Source of the DNA: CBDUVZ01 sp965370805
GTDB lineage: Bacteria > Hydrothermota > Tepidihabitantia > Tepidihabitantales > Tepidihabitantaceae
Direction of reading: 5' to 3'
DNA: 11,576 nucleotides
Assembly: GCA_965370805.1 (NCBI GenBank)
Contig: CBDUVZ010000097.1
Coordinates: forward strand, 1-11,576
Position 1 is the stretch's first letter. Every line of letters starts with the position of its first letter. Shown one piece after another: positions 4,376 through 11,576 of this stretch. The translations under genes and the position numbers were made by a program. The notes below the pieces were generated by a model. The model worked only from the letters and a program-made list of their open reading frames with translations, had not been told where the DNA came from and searched no databases.

Positions 4376-7300
4376 CTAGCGGAGCATCACCGCTTTGGTC
4401 GTCCTCACGCCGGCGCCGGTCTCCAGCTTGTAGACGTAGGTGCCGTGGGCGACCAGTCTGCCCTGGTCGTCGCGGCCGTCCCAGGCTGTGTTGTACCGGC
4501 CCGCGGCCATCTCGGACCGAACCAGGGTCCTGACCGACCGGCCGGTAACGTCGTAGACGCTCAGCTTGACCGCGCCGGGTGTCGGCAACTGCCAGTGCAG
4601 CGCCGCCGCGCCCCGGAACGGGTTGGGCGCGACCGACAGGGCGAGCCTGGTCGGAATCCGGCTCGGCTGGACGCCGCGCTCGCTGACGCCGACAATCGGC
4701 CCGTCGCTCGTGAACTTGATCGCCCGACCGGGCACAATCGGCGAACTGCCCCGGTGATAAGCGCCGTCGAACAGCGCCTGGATGTAGATCGTCTTGGTCT
4801 GGTTCTGGCAGCCGTTGGTGCTGGTATTGACGCGGTTGGCGCTCAAGTACTGGTAGGTGAACTCGCAGTTGCCGTCCGCCGCGGCCAGGGTCGTATCGTA
4901 GAGGATAACCTGATGCTTGTCCCACGTGCTCGTGTTCCAGTACTCCACCGAATCCCATTCGACGATGAACCGGTGGTTCGCCGCGTCGTGGTAGTACCAG
5001 ACACCGCCGCCGTCGGGCGGGTACAGGTCGTCCCAGTGCATCGCCAGCATCGGCGGCGCGGCGCCGCAGGGCAGTGCCAGGTTCGTGTAGGCGGAGTACG
5101 ACTCAGACCCCGGGGCAACGAATCCGTTGCTGCAGACCGATATCTGGGTGTAGGACTGGCCGTAGTAGACGAACGGCCCGAACCCGGTCGGCAGGTTGAC
5201 TTCGATTGTCTGGTCATCGCTCAGTGAGAGCTGCGTGCCGGTGCCCGATATCTCCACCCATGCGAACTCCGGGTGCTCGGTGTAGAACGTATCGCAGTCG
5301 TCGTATGCCCAGTAAATCGTCGCCGGCCCGCCGGTGTCCGGAATCGGGTCAACGGCCCGGACTTCGCCGACGATAATCGAGAAGTCGATTACCTGGGTGA
5401 AACCGCCGGCCGCGGATACGTGCAGGGTGCACGGAATCGAAGTCTCGAGCGGCATGCTGAGCGTGGTGACCCGGAACAGGTCCCCGGCATTCGTGCCGGT
5501 GCTCTCCGCCAGGATGGTCCCGAAGTCCCCGAACGAGTCGTTGACCACCATTCTGGTATCACCGGAAACCAGCACCGCGGTCACACCCAGGGCATGGCCG
5601 AAGCCGACGTTGCGCAGGCTCACCTCGAGCTCGGCCGTCTCTTCCGGGTCGAGCCTGCCGTTGCCGTTGCCGAGCGTGTCGATCACGTGCAGCCCGGCGT
5701 ACCGCAGGCTCGGGGCTCCTACCCGCAGGTAGATGTGCGAGAACCACGAGGAATCCGTTGCGTCCTTGCACTCCATGTCGAAGTGAATCCAGTGGCCGTT
5801 GGTGCAGGCGACCGCGACTTCGAACTCGTACCCGTCAACCCCGGTGGACGCCGAGTCGTGGGCCGGCAGGTCCCCGAAGCTCTTGGCCGAATCGGTCAGC
5901 GTGATGTACGCATCGCCGGTCCGGATTGTACCGGTCAGGCCATGCGCGGTCGAATCGCCGTGGTTCTTGACCCAGGTCGGCATGTTGATCGTCTCGCCGG
6001 GATTGACGCTGCCGTCGTTGTTGCCGCCCGCGCTGTCGTCAACCGTATGGCGCAGGTAGGTCACGTACGCCGTTCCGGTAGTCCGGGCCAGACTGGTGCC
6101 CTCGTGCGGCAGCAGCGTGTGCCCGGTTACCGTCACGGAGAAATCCCCGGGCGAGGAAGCGTTGATCGGCAGGATGATGCCGCCGCTGCCGTTGGTGTAC
6201 CCGAACTCGTAGAACTCGCCCGGCTTCCAGGCGCAGACCAGCGCGCCCTCGACCGGCGAGCCCAGGGTAGTCACGGTCACCGTCAGGTCGTAAGGCCCGA
6301 GCGGCACTGCCGGCGGGTAGGTTACGTCGGCCACAGTCGGGTGGCCGGTCCAGATGTTCATCGCCGGGTCTCCAAGCGCCAGGTACATCTCGACGTTCTC
6401 AAGCTCGCCCGGCGTGTTGTAGTACTTGGCCAGGTACGCATCCGCGTAATTGAGCATCCCGCCGAGGTCCCAGAGCGGAGCGGTATAATCCCTGACTCCC
6501 TGGATCGTGAACGTATCGCCCAGAGCCCGGAACAGGGACGAATCCCAGCCGTGGTTCGGAATCGTCATCGAAGGCTCGGTCGCGCCGAGCGAAGCCACCG
6601 CGCCGCCCGGGTACTTGCTCATCCACTCCTCGCCCAGCGAGCTGCCGTTGAGCTGGTGGCAGTTGCAGGCGCAGTTGATGACCACCGGAGTCAGGTTTCC
6701 GTTCGTCAGCGCGTGCACGTCGCCGGTCGTCCAGTCGGCGTCCGACGAAGTCCAGCCGGTCCAGGCGGTCTGGCTCCCGTGGCCCCGGTAGTTGACTACC
6801 GCCCGGCCTTCTTCAATCGCGGCCTTCAGGTCGGCATTGTTCGCCCCGACGCCGCCGAAGATGGTATCGAAATCGTAGCGGTAGTAGCCGTACGGGAAGT
6901 TGAATATCCCGCGGCTGCACTCCGAGTACTTGCCCGGGTACTGCTGCTGGTGGGCGCACAGCGCGGCTTTGGTCAGCCAGTCGTTGGTCGTCGGCGGGTT
7001 CCGACTGAAGAGCATAATCTTGCCGATCTGGTTCGCGAGGTCGCCGAGGCTGTCCGGTGTGAGCCGGCCGATTCCGACCTCCAGGTAATGGTCCGGGGTG
7101 GCCGGCTCCAGCGCGCCGTACCACACGTCCGACACATTCACATTCCAGTTCCCGGTCGGGACTTCGGCGGGCTTGCCCATCAGCAGCGCCCAGCGCAAGA
7201 CCGGCGGGGTGTGGGAGTCGTATTCGGCCCGGATCGAATCCTTGACCTCGGCCGCGGTCCAACTCGACTTGGAAATCACCCTGGTCTCGATCCCGCACTT

Positions 7301-8062
7301 GTGGTGCCAGTTCACCAGGGTATCGAGCCAGGAACCGGGGTAGTTGTCGTGCGCAATCACGAGATAGCGCACGCCCGGGCTGTCGCTCCAACCGATATCC
7401 AGGTTCAGGGCACCGAAGTTGTCAACGTAGTCCCCGTACATCCGGGCCATCCACGGCTCGACCGACATGCGGCCCATGACACCGGGATGAGTCACCCGCA
7501 CCCGCAGCCGGGTGCAGACCACGAGTTCCCGTTTCGCCGGATTGCAGGTCACCGGCGAAATCCCGATGCCTGCCAGTTCCAGCCCGCGCCAGACGGCCTG
7601 GCCATCAACGGTCACGTGCTGCTCCGGATAAACCACGTCCTCGGCGTAGAAGCCCCGGTCAATCGTGAACGGTTCTTCCTGTTCGTCGGTAGTCGGCTTC
7701 TGCCGCGGATAGACCATAATATCGGTGAAAACCGTCTGCTCGACGTCAAGCAGTTCGACCGATACCCGGGACCCGGTCGGGATTCCCAGGTTCCTGATAA
7801 TCCTGGGCAACTCCGGCCGCCCGATATCGGACGTACTGCCGGGCTCACCCGGAAGCCTGACTTCGCTGTATTCCACGCCATCCACAACGCGGGTCTCGAC
7901 CTGGACACCCGGCACCGTGATGTCGATTATCGTTGCGCCCGCTCTTGTCTCCAGCCGGACATCGGGTCCTGCCGGACTGCTGCCGTCAACCGACAACCAT
8001 GCCCCGAATCCCGTTCCGACCAGGAGCATCAGAATCGGCACTGTCACTTTCCTGACTGTCAT
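4376..8062 (-). CDS. Gingipain-like C25 cysteine peptidase with FlgD-type sorting domain
   Basis: The 1228-residue protein starts at an ATG 6 nt after AAGGAGG, opening into a signal peptide (about 1-24). Upstream in-frame ATGs lie before the promoter and were rejected. Order: a C25-type propeptide-like region (about 35-195); the peptidase (about 230-575) with the catalytic pair His428 in NYRGHGS and probably Cys466 in NCACNC, ending at LGDPAMNIWTG; an Ig-like domain (about 576-670); two CARDB-like beta domains, each introduced by an acidic NGN/NND...PEE/PGE turn (about 675-900); a beta-rich module (about 910-1120); and a C-terminal FlgD-like tail (about 1138-1228) with APNPF, SVYDVTGR, AWDGRDDQG and a final KAVMLR. 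C25 enzymes are secreted endopeptidases, and the tail implies type IX-like export. Three cysteines (464, 466, 468) surround the nucleophile site. Specificity cannot be read from the sequence. Confidence 0.92.
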   Translation of the reverse strand: MTVRKVTVPILMLLVGTGFGAWLSVDGSSPAGPDVRLETRAGATIIDITVPGVQVETRVVDGVEYSEVRLPGEPGSTSDIGRPELPRIIRNLGIPTGSRVSVELLDVEQTVFTDIMVYPRQKPTTDEQEEPFTIDRGFYAEDVVYPEQHVTVDGQAVWRGLELAGIGISPVTCNPAKRELVVCTRLRVRVTHPGVMGRMSVEPWMARMYGDYVDNFGALNLDIGWSDSPGVRYLVIAHDNYPGSWLDTLVNWHHKCGIETRVISKSSWTAAEVKDSIRAEYDSHTPPVLRWALLMGKPAEVPTGNWNVNVSDVWYGALEPATPDHYLEVGIGRLTPDSLGDLANQIGKIMLFSRNPPTTNDWLTKAALCAHQQQYPGKYSECSRGIFNFPYGYYRYDFDTIFGGVGANNADLKAAIEEGRAVVNYRGHGSQTAWTGWTSSDADWTTGDVHALTNGNLTPVVINCACNCHQLNGSSLGEEWMSKYPGGAVASLGATEPSMTIPNHGWDSSLFRALGDTFTIQGVRDYTAPLWDLGGMLNYADAYLAKYYNTPGELENVEMYLALGDPAMNIWTGHPTVADVTYPPAVPLGPYDLTVTVTTLGSPVEGALVCAWKPGEFYEFGYTNGSGGIILPINASSPGDFSVTVTGHTLLPHEGTSLARTTGTAYVTYLRHTVDDSAGGNNDGSVNPGETINMPTWVKNHGDSTAHGLTGTIRTGDAYITLTDSAKSFGDLPAHDSASTGVDGYEFEVAVACTNGHWIHFDMECKDATDSSWFSHIYLRVGAPSLRYAGLHVIDTLGNGNGRLDPEETAELEVSLRNVGFGHALGVTAVLVSGDTRMVVNDSFGDFGTILAESTGTNAGDLFRVTTLSMPLETSIPCTLHVSAAGGFTQVIDFSIIVGEVRAVDPIPDTGGPATIYWAYDDCDTFYTEHPEFAWVEISGTGTQLSLSDDQTIEVNLPTGFGPFVYYGQSYTQISVCSNGFVAPGSESYSAYTNLALPCGAAPPMLAMHWDDLYPPDGGGVWYYHDAANHRFIVEWDSVEYWNTSTWDKHQVILYDTTLAAADGNCEFTYQYLSANRVNTSTNGCQNQTKTIYIQALFDGAYHRGSSPIVPGRAIKFTSDGPIVGVSERGVQPSRIPTRLALSVAPNPFRGAAALHWQLPTPGAVKLSVYDVTGRSVRTLVRSEMAAGRYNTAWDGRDDQGRLVAHGTYVYKLETGAGVRTTKAVMLR

Positions 8063-8126
8063 TCCGTGCCTCCTTGGCTTGATGCGACTCGAATCGGATT
8101 TCTGTCTTCTGCCCGCCATGCGTTCG

Positions 8127-8154
8127 ATTATACCCCCGCAGCCCGGCCCGTCAA
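8127..8154 (-). promoter_or_regulatory. Promoter of the C25 peptidase gene
   Basis: On the minus strand, TTGACG (8154-8149), a 16-nt spacer and a perfect TATAAT (8132-8127). The predicted start near 8120 gives a leader of about 58 nt containing the strong AAGGAGG. The promoter is divergent from 8207-8235. Confidence 0.75.
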
Positions 8155-8206
8155 TCCGGATGCCGATTCCGGGCGGCTCCGCGAATCCGTCGCCGCAAGC
8201 CGGAGA

Positions 8207-8235
8207 TTGACATGCATCCGGCGTCCGGTTATCTT
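8207..8235 (+). promoter_or_regulatory. Promoter of the cation exchanger gene
   Basis: A perfect TTGACA (8207-8212), a 17-nt spacer and TATCTT (8230-8235). Transcription should begin about 8241-8243, essentially at the TTG start codon at 8244, so the mRNA is predicted to be leaderless. Confidence 0.7.
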
Positions 8236-8243
8236 GCTGCAGC

Positions 8244-9227
8244 TTGACACTCACCATCATCGGATTCCTCGCCTGCACCGCGGCCATCTTCTGGGCCGGC
8301 ACCCGGCTGACCACCTACGCCGACGTCATCGCCACCCGGACCCGCCTCGGCCGAATCTGGGCCGGGATGCTGCTCCTCGCGCTCGCCACCTCCCTGCCCG
8401 AGTTCATCAACAGCGCCAGCGCCGCGGTGCTCGACCTGCCCGACATTGCGCTCGGCGACGTTGCCGGCTCCAATCTCCTCAACCTCGTAATCCTCGGAAT
8501 CGTCGGCGTGTTCAGCCGGTCCCGCACCTGTCTCCACGGCCTGAGCCGGTTCCACGTCCGCACGGCCCTGTTCGTCATGCTGATGTCCGTCCTTACCGCC
8601 CTGGCCTTGCTCCTTGGTTCCCGGCTGCCCGTGCTCGGCTGGGTATCACCGGTCACCCCGCTGGTCCTGGCGCTCTACTTCCTGGCGATGCGCCGGGTCC
8701 GGAACACCACCGGACAGACTCCGGACGTGGCGTCGGCCCCGGCCGGCTCTTCGATGCCACTCCGGACCGCGGTTGTCCGCTACCTGCTCTTCGCCCTGGT
8801 AGTCATTGCCGCGGCAATGCTCCTGCCCGGCCTGGCCGCGCGAATCGCCGCCGACACCGGCCTGGGCAACACCTTCGTCGGCACCATCCTGGTCGCGTTC
8901 GCCACCTCCCTGCCGGAAGTGGTCACCGCAATCGCCGCGGTCCGCATCGGCGCGGCCGAGATGGCCGTCGCCGGAATCCTTGGCTCCAACCTGTTCAACC
9001 TCGCGTTCCTGGGAATCGTCGACGTCATCTACTGGCGCGGCAGCCTGTTCACCGCATCGCAAACCGGGCACACCATACCCCTGCTCGGCGGCATCCTGCT
9101 TGCCGGCCTGTTCATCATTGTGCTCAGGACCTGTCCCCGCCGCCGGTTCCTGCGTATCAACTGGTTCGGCTGGGTCGCGCTGGCAGCCTACCTCGCCAAC
9201 GGGGTATTCCTCTACTTCACGAGATAG
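8244..9227 (+). CDS. CaCA-family cation (Na+/Ca2+ type) exchanger
   Basis: A 327-residue integral membrane protein. The family exchanges Ca2+ for Na+, K+ or H+ across the inner membrane. The two inverted alpha repeats are clear: repeat 1 has LATSLPEF (47-54) and AGSNLLNL (74-81), and repeat 2 has FATSLPEV (219-226) and LGSNLFNL (246-253). The conserved glutamates are Glu53 and Glu225. About ten hydrophobic segments are visible, with a hydrophilic loop near 150-175, as in YrbG-type proteins. The length is normal for the family. The start is TTG: it is the only in-frame start before the first membrane segment, since a TGA at 8208-8210 closes the frame upstream. No Shine-Dalgarno is present, which fits a leaderless transcript. 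The ion specificity is not determinable. The stop lies 5 nt from the convergent antiporter stop. Confidence 0.87.
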   Translation: MTLTIIGFLACTAAIFWAGTRLTTYADVIATRTRLGRIWAGMLLLALATSLPEFINSASAAVLDLPDIALGDVAGSNLLNLVILGIVGVFSRSRTCLHGLSRFHVRTALFVMLMSVLTALALLLGSRLPVLGWVSPVTPLVLALYFLAMRRVRNTTGQTPDVASAPAGSSMPLRTAVVRYLLFALVVIAAAMLLPGLAARIAADTGLGNTFVGTILVAFATSLPEVVTAIAAVRIGAAEMAVAGILGSNLFNLAFLGIVDVIYWRGSLFTASQTGHTIPLLGGILLAGLFIIVLRTCPRRRFLRINWFGWVALAAYLANGVFLYFTR

Positions 9228-9232
9228 CCGAC

Positions 9233-10867
9233 TTACGCGGCGTCTTCCGCGGCCTGGCGCCGGCGGGCGATCTCTTCTTCGAGCACGCGCTGGACCAGCC
9301 GCTCGATCAGGAAACCGACCAGCCGGCTGTTGTCCTGCTCATCGACAACCGCCAGGTTGTCGTGACGCCGGTCCTTCATTATCTGCTGCGCCTCGCGCAG
9401 CGACTCACCGGGCTTGACGGTGTACGGACATTCCTCCATCAGGTCCTGGGCAACCAACAGCGGCGCTACCTGGGGCATGTTCAACGTCGCCTTCAGCCCT
9501 TCGAGCGTCACCACCCCGCGGAACACACCTGCGCCGTCGACAATCGGGAAATAGACCGCTTCGCTCCGCGCCACCGTATCCAGCACTTCGGCCAGCGGCG
9601 CGTGCAGCCGGATTGAAGGCTGGTCGGTCTTCATCACGTCCCGGACGACGTACGTCTCCAGCAGGTCCTCGGCGGTAACGTTGCGCCCGGTCTCCCCGGC
9701 CCGGGTTATCGCCAGCTTCACCATCGGCGGCCCGAGAATCTCGAGCAGGAACGTCGTAGTGGCGACAACCGCCAGCACCGTTGTGGCAATCGCCGGGTGG
9801 TCGGCGAACGTGTGCGACGCCATAATCGCCAGCCCGATGGCCACCCCGGCCTGTGACAGCAGACTGTAACCGAGGTACTTCCGCACCACACTCGCGGCTT
9901 TCGTAACCCGCGAACCCAACCAGACGCCGGCGACCTTGCCCGCGGTCCGGCCGATAACGAATACAATCGCAATCAGCCCGATCATCCAGGTCAGTTCGCC
10001 CAGCTTCAGGTGCGCCCCGACCAGCACGAAGAACAGCACGTAAATCGGCGGCGCCACCCGCTGCACCGAATCGAACACTTCCTCCCCGCCCTTGCCCGCG
10101 ATGTTGATGAACACCGCGCCGAACGCCATCGTCGCCAGAATCAGGTCAACCCTGAGTGCCTGGGCCCCGCCCACCAGCAGCAGGATACACCCGAGCGCGA
10201 ACGCCATCATCAGTTCCTTCTCGCGTACGTGCCGGTAGACGTACTTGAATGCAACCGCCAGCACCGCGCCCAGCAGCACCGCGCCGACCAGCTCGAACAG
10301 CGGCCGGCCGACCATGCTCATCAGCGAGAACCCGCCGCCGGACAACAGCACCCGCGCGATTGCGGACGCAAACCCGTAGAGCAACAACGCCAGCCCGTCG
10401 TCCAGGGCCACGATTGCCAGGATCATCGTAGTCAGCACCCCCAGCGACCGGTACTCCCAGATGACGTTTACCGTCGCCGCCGGTGCGGTCGCGGACGCAA
10501 TCGCGCCGAGCAGCATCGCCAGGGGCCAGTTCCCGGTCACCAGCCCAACCCCGACTGTGACGACGATGAACGCGCCGATGCCCTCGGCCAGCAGGATGAC
10601 AATTGCCTTCTTCCCGTATCGCCGGAACACACTCAGCTTCAACTCCCCGCCGATCTTGAACCCGATAATCCCCAGAGCCATCAGGCTCAGCGGCTCCAGG
10701 CTGATCAGGGTCGCCTCGTCGATAATCCCGACCGCACCCAGACCCAGCCCGATAACGATGAACGCCACCACCTGGGGAATCTTCAGCTTCTTGAATATCC
10801 GCGCCCCGACCGTGCCCAGAATCACCGCAATCGCCACGGTCAGCATCACATTGAAATGGAGATTCAT
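9233..10867 (-). CDS. CPA2-type Na+/H+ (Kef/NapA-like) antiporter with C-terminal CBS pair
   Basis: The 544-residue protein has an N-terminal transporter domain (about 1-385) with around 12 membrane segments, followed by a cytoplasmic tandem CBS (Bateman) module (about 407-530). SATAPAATVNVIWEY (125-139) and ALDDGLALLLYG (154-165) correspond to the crossed unwound helix and the paired aspartates (Asp156, Asp157) of proton antiporters. Lys311 in RTAGKVAG may be the helix lysine of electrogenic members. The CBS pair usually binds adenine nucleotides and regulates transport. KefB/C-type relatives instead carry a TrkA-N (RCK) domain, which is absent here. The end is a charged helix (EEEIARRRQAAEDAA). 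The ATG at 10867 lacks a Shine-Dalgarno; an alternative ATG 7 codons in is no better. No terminator separates it from the convergent exchanger gene. Confidence 0.88.
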   Translation of the reverse strand: MNLHFNVMLTVAIAVILGTVGARIFKKLKIPQVVAFIVIGLGLGAVGIIDEATLISLEPLSLMALGIIGFKIGGELKLSVFRRYGKKAIVILLAEGIGAFIVVTVGVGLVTGNWPLAMLLGAIASATAPAATVNVIWEYRSLGVLTTMILAIVALDDGLALLLYGFASAIARVLLSGGGFSLMSMVGRPLFELVGAVLLGAVLAVAFKYVYRHVREKELMMAFALGCILLLVGGAQALRVDLILATMAFGAVFINIAGKGGEEVFDSVQRVAPPIYVLFFVLVGAHLKLGELTWMIGLIAIVFVIGRTAGKVAGVWLGSRVTKAASVVRKYLGYSLLSQAGVAIGLAIMASHTFADHPAIATTVLAVVATTTFLLEILGPPMVKLAITRAGETGRNVTAEDLLETYVVRDVMKTDQPSIRLHAPLAEVLDTVARSEAVYFPIVDGAGVFRGVVTLEGLKATLNMPQVAPLLVAQDLMEECPYTVKPGESLREAQQIMKDRRHDNLAVVDEQDNSRLVGFLIERLVQRVLEEEIARRRQAAEDAA

Positions 10868-10886
10868 ATCAGCTCAGGGTAATTAC

Positions 10887-10907
10887 GAATGCCGAATCTG
10901 CACTCTG
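10887..10907 (+). repeat. Short heptamer block upstream of the antiporter gene
   Basis: Three 7-nt units, GAATGCC, GAATCTG and CACTCTG, related to the GAAT-type block at 2176-2210 (which also contains GAATGCC). It lies 20 nt upstream of the antiporter start codon. Confidence 0.5.
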
Positions 10908-10911
10908 ACCC

Positions 10912-10997
10912 TGGAGTGCGGCAGCAGGGCTGCCGCTTTGGTCCACCGAAGTATCGCTTCGGGAAAGGAAAAGCGGCAGGTTCCCTGCCGCACTCCA
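10912..10997. repeat. Three-hairpin palindromic element (86 bp)
   Basis: Outer ends TGGAGT (10912-10917) and ACTCCA (10992-10997) are inverted repeats. Just inside are two perfect 8-bp hairpins with 3-nt loops: GCGGCAGC/GCTGCCGC (10918-10936) and GCGGCAGG/CCTGCCGC (10973-10991). Each is followed inward by TTT or AAA. The centre holds a third hairpin, CCGAAG-N5-CTTCGG (10946-10962). The two arms are also mutually complementary, so it can fold as one long hairpin or a cloverleaf. This resembles REP/MITE-type dispersed elements. It carries no open frame of its own. Confidence 0.75.
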
Positions 10998-11004
10998 TAT
11001 CCTG

Positions 11005-11110
11005 CTCTCTTGGCGCACTTGGCGGCTTCCGCTTCCGCATTTTGCATTTTGCTATTTGCACTCTGCAATTTGACTTCATCTGTGTCCATCCGTGTTTATC
11101 CGTGGTCAAT
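11005..11110 (+). repeat. Composite array: 9-nt, 7-nt and 10-nt units
   Basis: CTTGGCGCA and CTTGGCGGC (11009-11026) repeat the nonamer block at 2264, with 22 identical nt from 11005. Then 11037-11071 holds five 7-nt units of form GCNNTTT or GCACTCT, starting with two copies of GCATTTT. Then 11081-11110 holds three 10-nt units of form (T/C)GTGNNNATC or its variant. The array lies just past the AMMECR1 gene stop. Together with 10868-10997 it fills the spacer before the antiporter, and no gene is seen there. Confidence 0.7.
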
Positions 11111-11125
11111 TCCGGTCCGCTTCGG

Positions 11126-11576
11126 CTATTTCTCCCCGAACACCTGCCCGGTGAACACCAGCATCTCGGTCCGCTCATCCTTCCACGCGTCGGGCGGAAG
11201 CCCGGCCTTCCGGCAGGTTTGCTCCAGGAACGTCTCCCGGTCCCAGCCCTGCTCCACCGGCACCTGAGGCAGCAGCAGCCCGGACCGAAACCCCTGCCGC
11301 ATCACCAGCCCGTGCTTCCCGACCAGCACCGAATCCGGGTCCGTCATCCTCCGCAGCGGGCTGAGCACCGTAATCTCGATATCGATTTCAGCCAGCTCCC
11401 CCGCAGTGACCGGCGGGAACCTCGGGTCCTCGGTCGAAGCCGCCATCGCCATCTCGTTCACCGCCTGGTACAGCGGCTTCACCGCTTCGACGTACCCGAT
11501 GCAGCCCCGCAACTCCCCGTGCTTGTGCAGGGTGACAAACGCGCCCCGCATCCCGGCCAGCTTCGGGGTCAGCGGC
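11126..11576 (-). CDS. AMMECR1-domain protein (5' end cut by the window edge)
   Basis: About 149 residues are visible and the frame stays open to the right edge. Translation upstream of the ATG at 11551 reads PLTPKLAG, which continues the domain, so that ATG is internal and the true start lies outside. Diagnostic stretches are GAFVTLHKHGELRGCIGY, DIEITVLSPLRRM, GKHGLVMRQG and LLPQVPVEQGWDRETFLEQTC, all typical of the AMMECR1 fold. In bacteria and archaea the domain often sits with MEMO-like and radical SAM partners (AmmeMemoRadiSam set), but their genes are not visible here and could lie to the right. The biochemical function of the family is unsettled. There is no signal peptide in the visible part. 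The gene ends in TAG at 11128-11126, followed by repeat arrays instead of a classical terminator. Confidence 0.9.
   Translation of the reverse strand, partial: PLTPKLAGMRGAFVTLHKHGELRGCIGYVEAVKPLYQAVNEMAMAASTEDPRFPPVTAGELAEIDIEITVLSPLRRMTDPDSVLVGKHGLVMRQGFRSGLLLPQVPVEQGWDRETFLEQTCRKAGLPPDAWKDERTEMLVFTGQVFGEK

Noticed and set aside
3567..4958. Minus-strand open frame of 463 codons over the JAMM gene and the end of the peptidase gene.
   Set aside because: Shadow frame: it crosses a terminator hairpin and two real genes, and its composition shows no domain.
8212..8247. ATG at 8212 as the start of the exchanger gene.
   Set aside because: It is in a different frame and stops at 8245-8247. It also lies within the promoter, upstream of the -10 box.
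5273..9616. A very long plus-strand open frame (over 1400 codons) running through the peptidase, exchanger and antiporter regions.
   Set aside because: It lies antisense or out of frame to three clear genes, crosses two promoters, has a basic, low-complexity composition rich in Arg, Pro, Gly and Val, and no recognisable domain. It reflects GC-driven lack of stop codons.
10010..10882. Plus-strand 290-codon frame opposite the antiporter gene.
   Set aside because: It is rich in His, Gln, Arg and Asp as expected for the reverse strand of a membrane-protein gene. The antiporter motifs on the other strand are unambiguous.

Overview
The window comes from a fairly GC-rich bacterial genome. It reads like a candidate-phylum WOR-3 (Stahlbacteria)-type or related FCB-group bacterium. 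This is an inference from three things: a gingipain-like C25 protease ending in a FlgD-type (type IX secretion-like) sorting domain, a second exported protein with a short C-terminal module of the same kind, and intergenic DNA full of degenerate short-period repeats. No rRNA, tRNA or taxonomic marker is present, so the assignment is tentative.

Layout. Positions 1-331 hold a consensus promoter firing left out of the window, a rightward promoter, and two repeat segments ahead of a lipoprotein gene with HEAT repeats (332-1900, +). Positions 1901-2458 carry no gene but are packed with 7-, 8- and 9-nt period arrays and hairpins. A small exported protein (2459-3505, -) follows. Two divergent promoters, with a heptamer array between them, separate it from a JAMM/MPN+ metalloprotease-like gene (3756-4316, +). 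That gene converges on a 1228-residue C25 peptidase (4376-8062, -) across a shared hairpin terminator. Two divergent sigma70-type promoters lie between the peptidase and a CaCA-family cation exchanger (8244-9227, +), whose transcript is predicted to be leaderless. The exchanger converges, with only 5 nt between stop codons, on a CPA2-type Na+/H+ antiporter with a CBS pair (9233-10867, -). Upstream of the antiporter is a repeat-filled spacer containing a three-hairpin element, and then the 3' part of an AMMECR1-domain gene (11126 to the right edge, -).

How it fits together. Most genes stand alone with their own promoters, so no operon-encoded pathway is evident. Two themes can be seen: exported or cell-surface proteins (lipoprotein, two sorting-domain proteins) and inner-membrane cation transport (CaCA exchanger, CPA2-CBS antiporter). 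The strongest unexplained signal is the family of degenerate arrays with mainly 7-nt units. They occur in most of the longer intergenic gaps, and in two 42-nt blocks inside the coding sequence of the exported protein at 2459-3505, where they encode the linker and part of the sorting domain.
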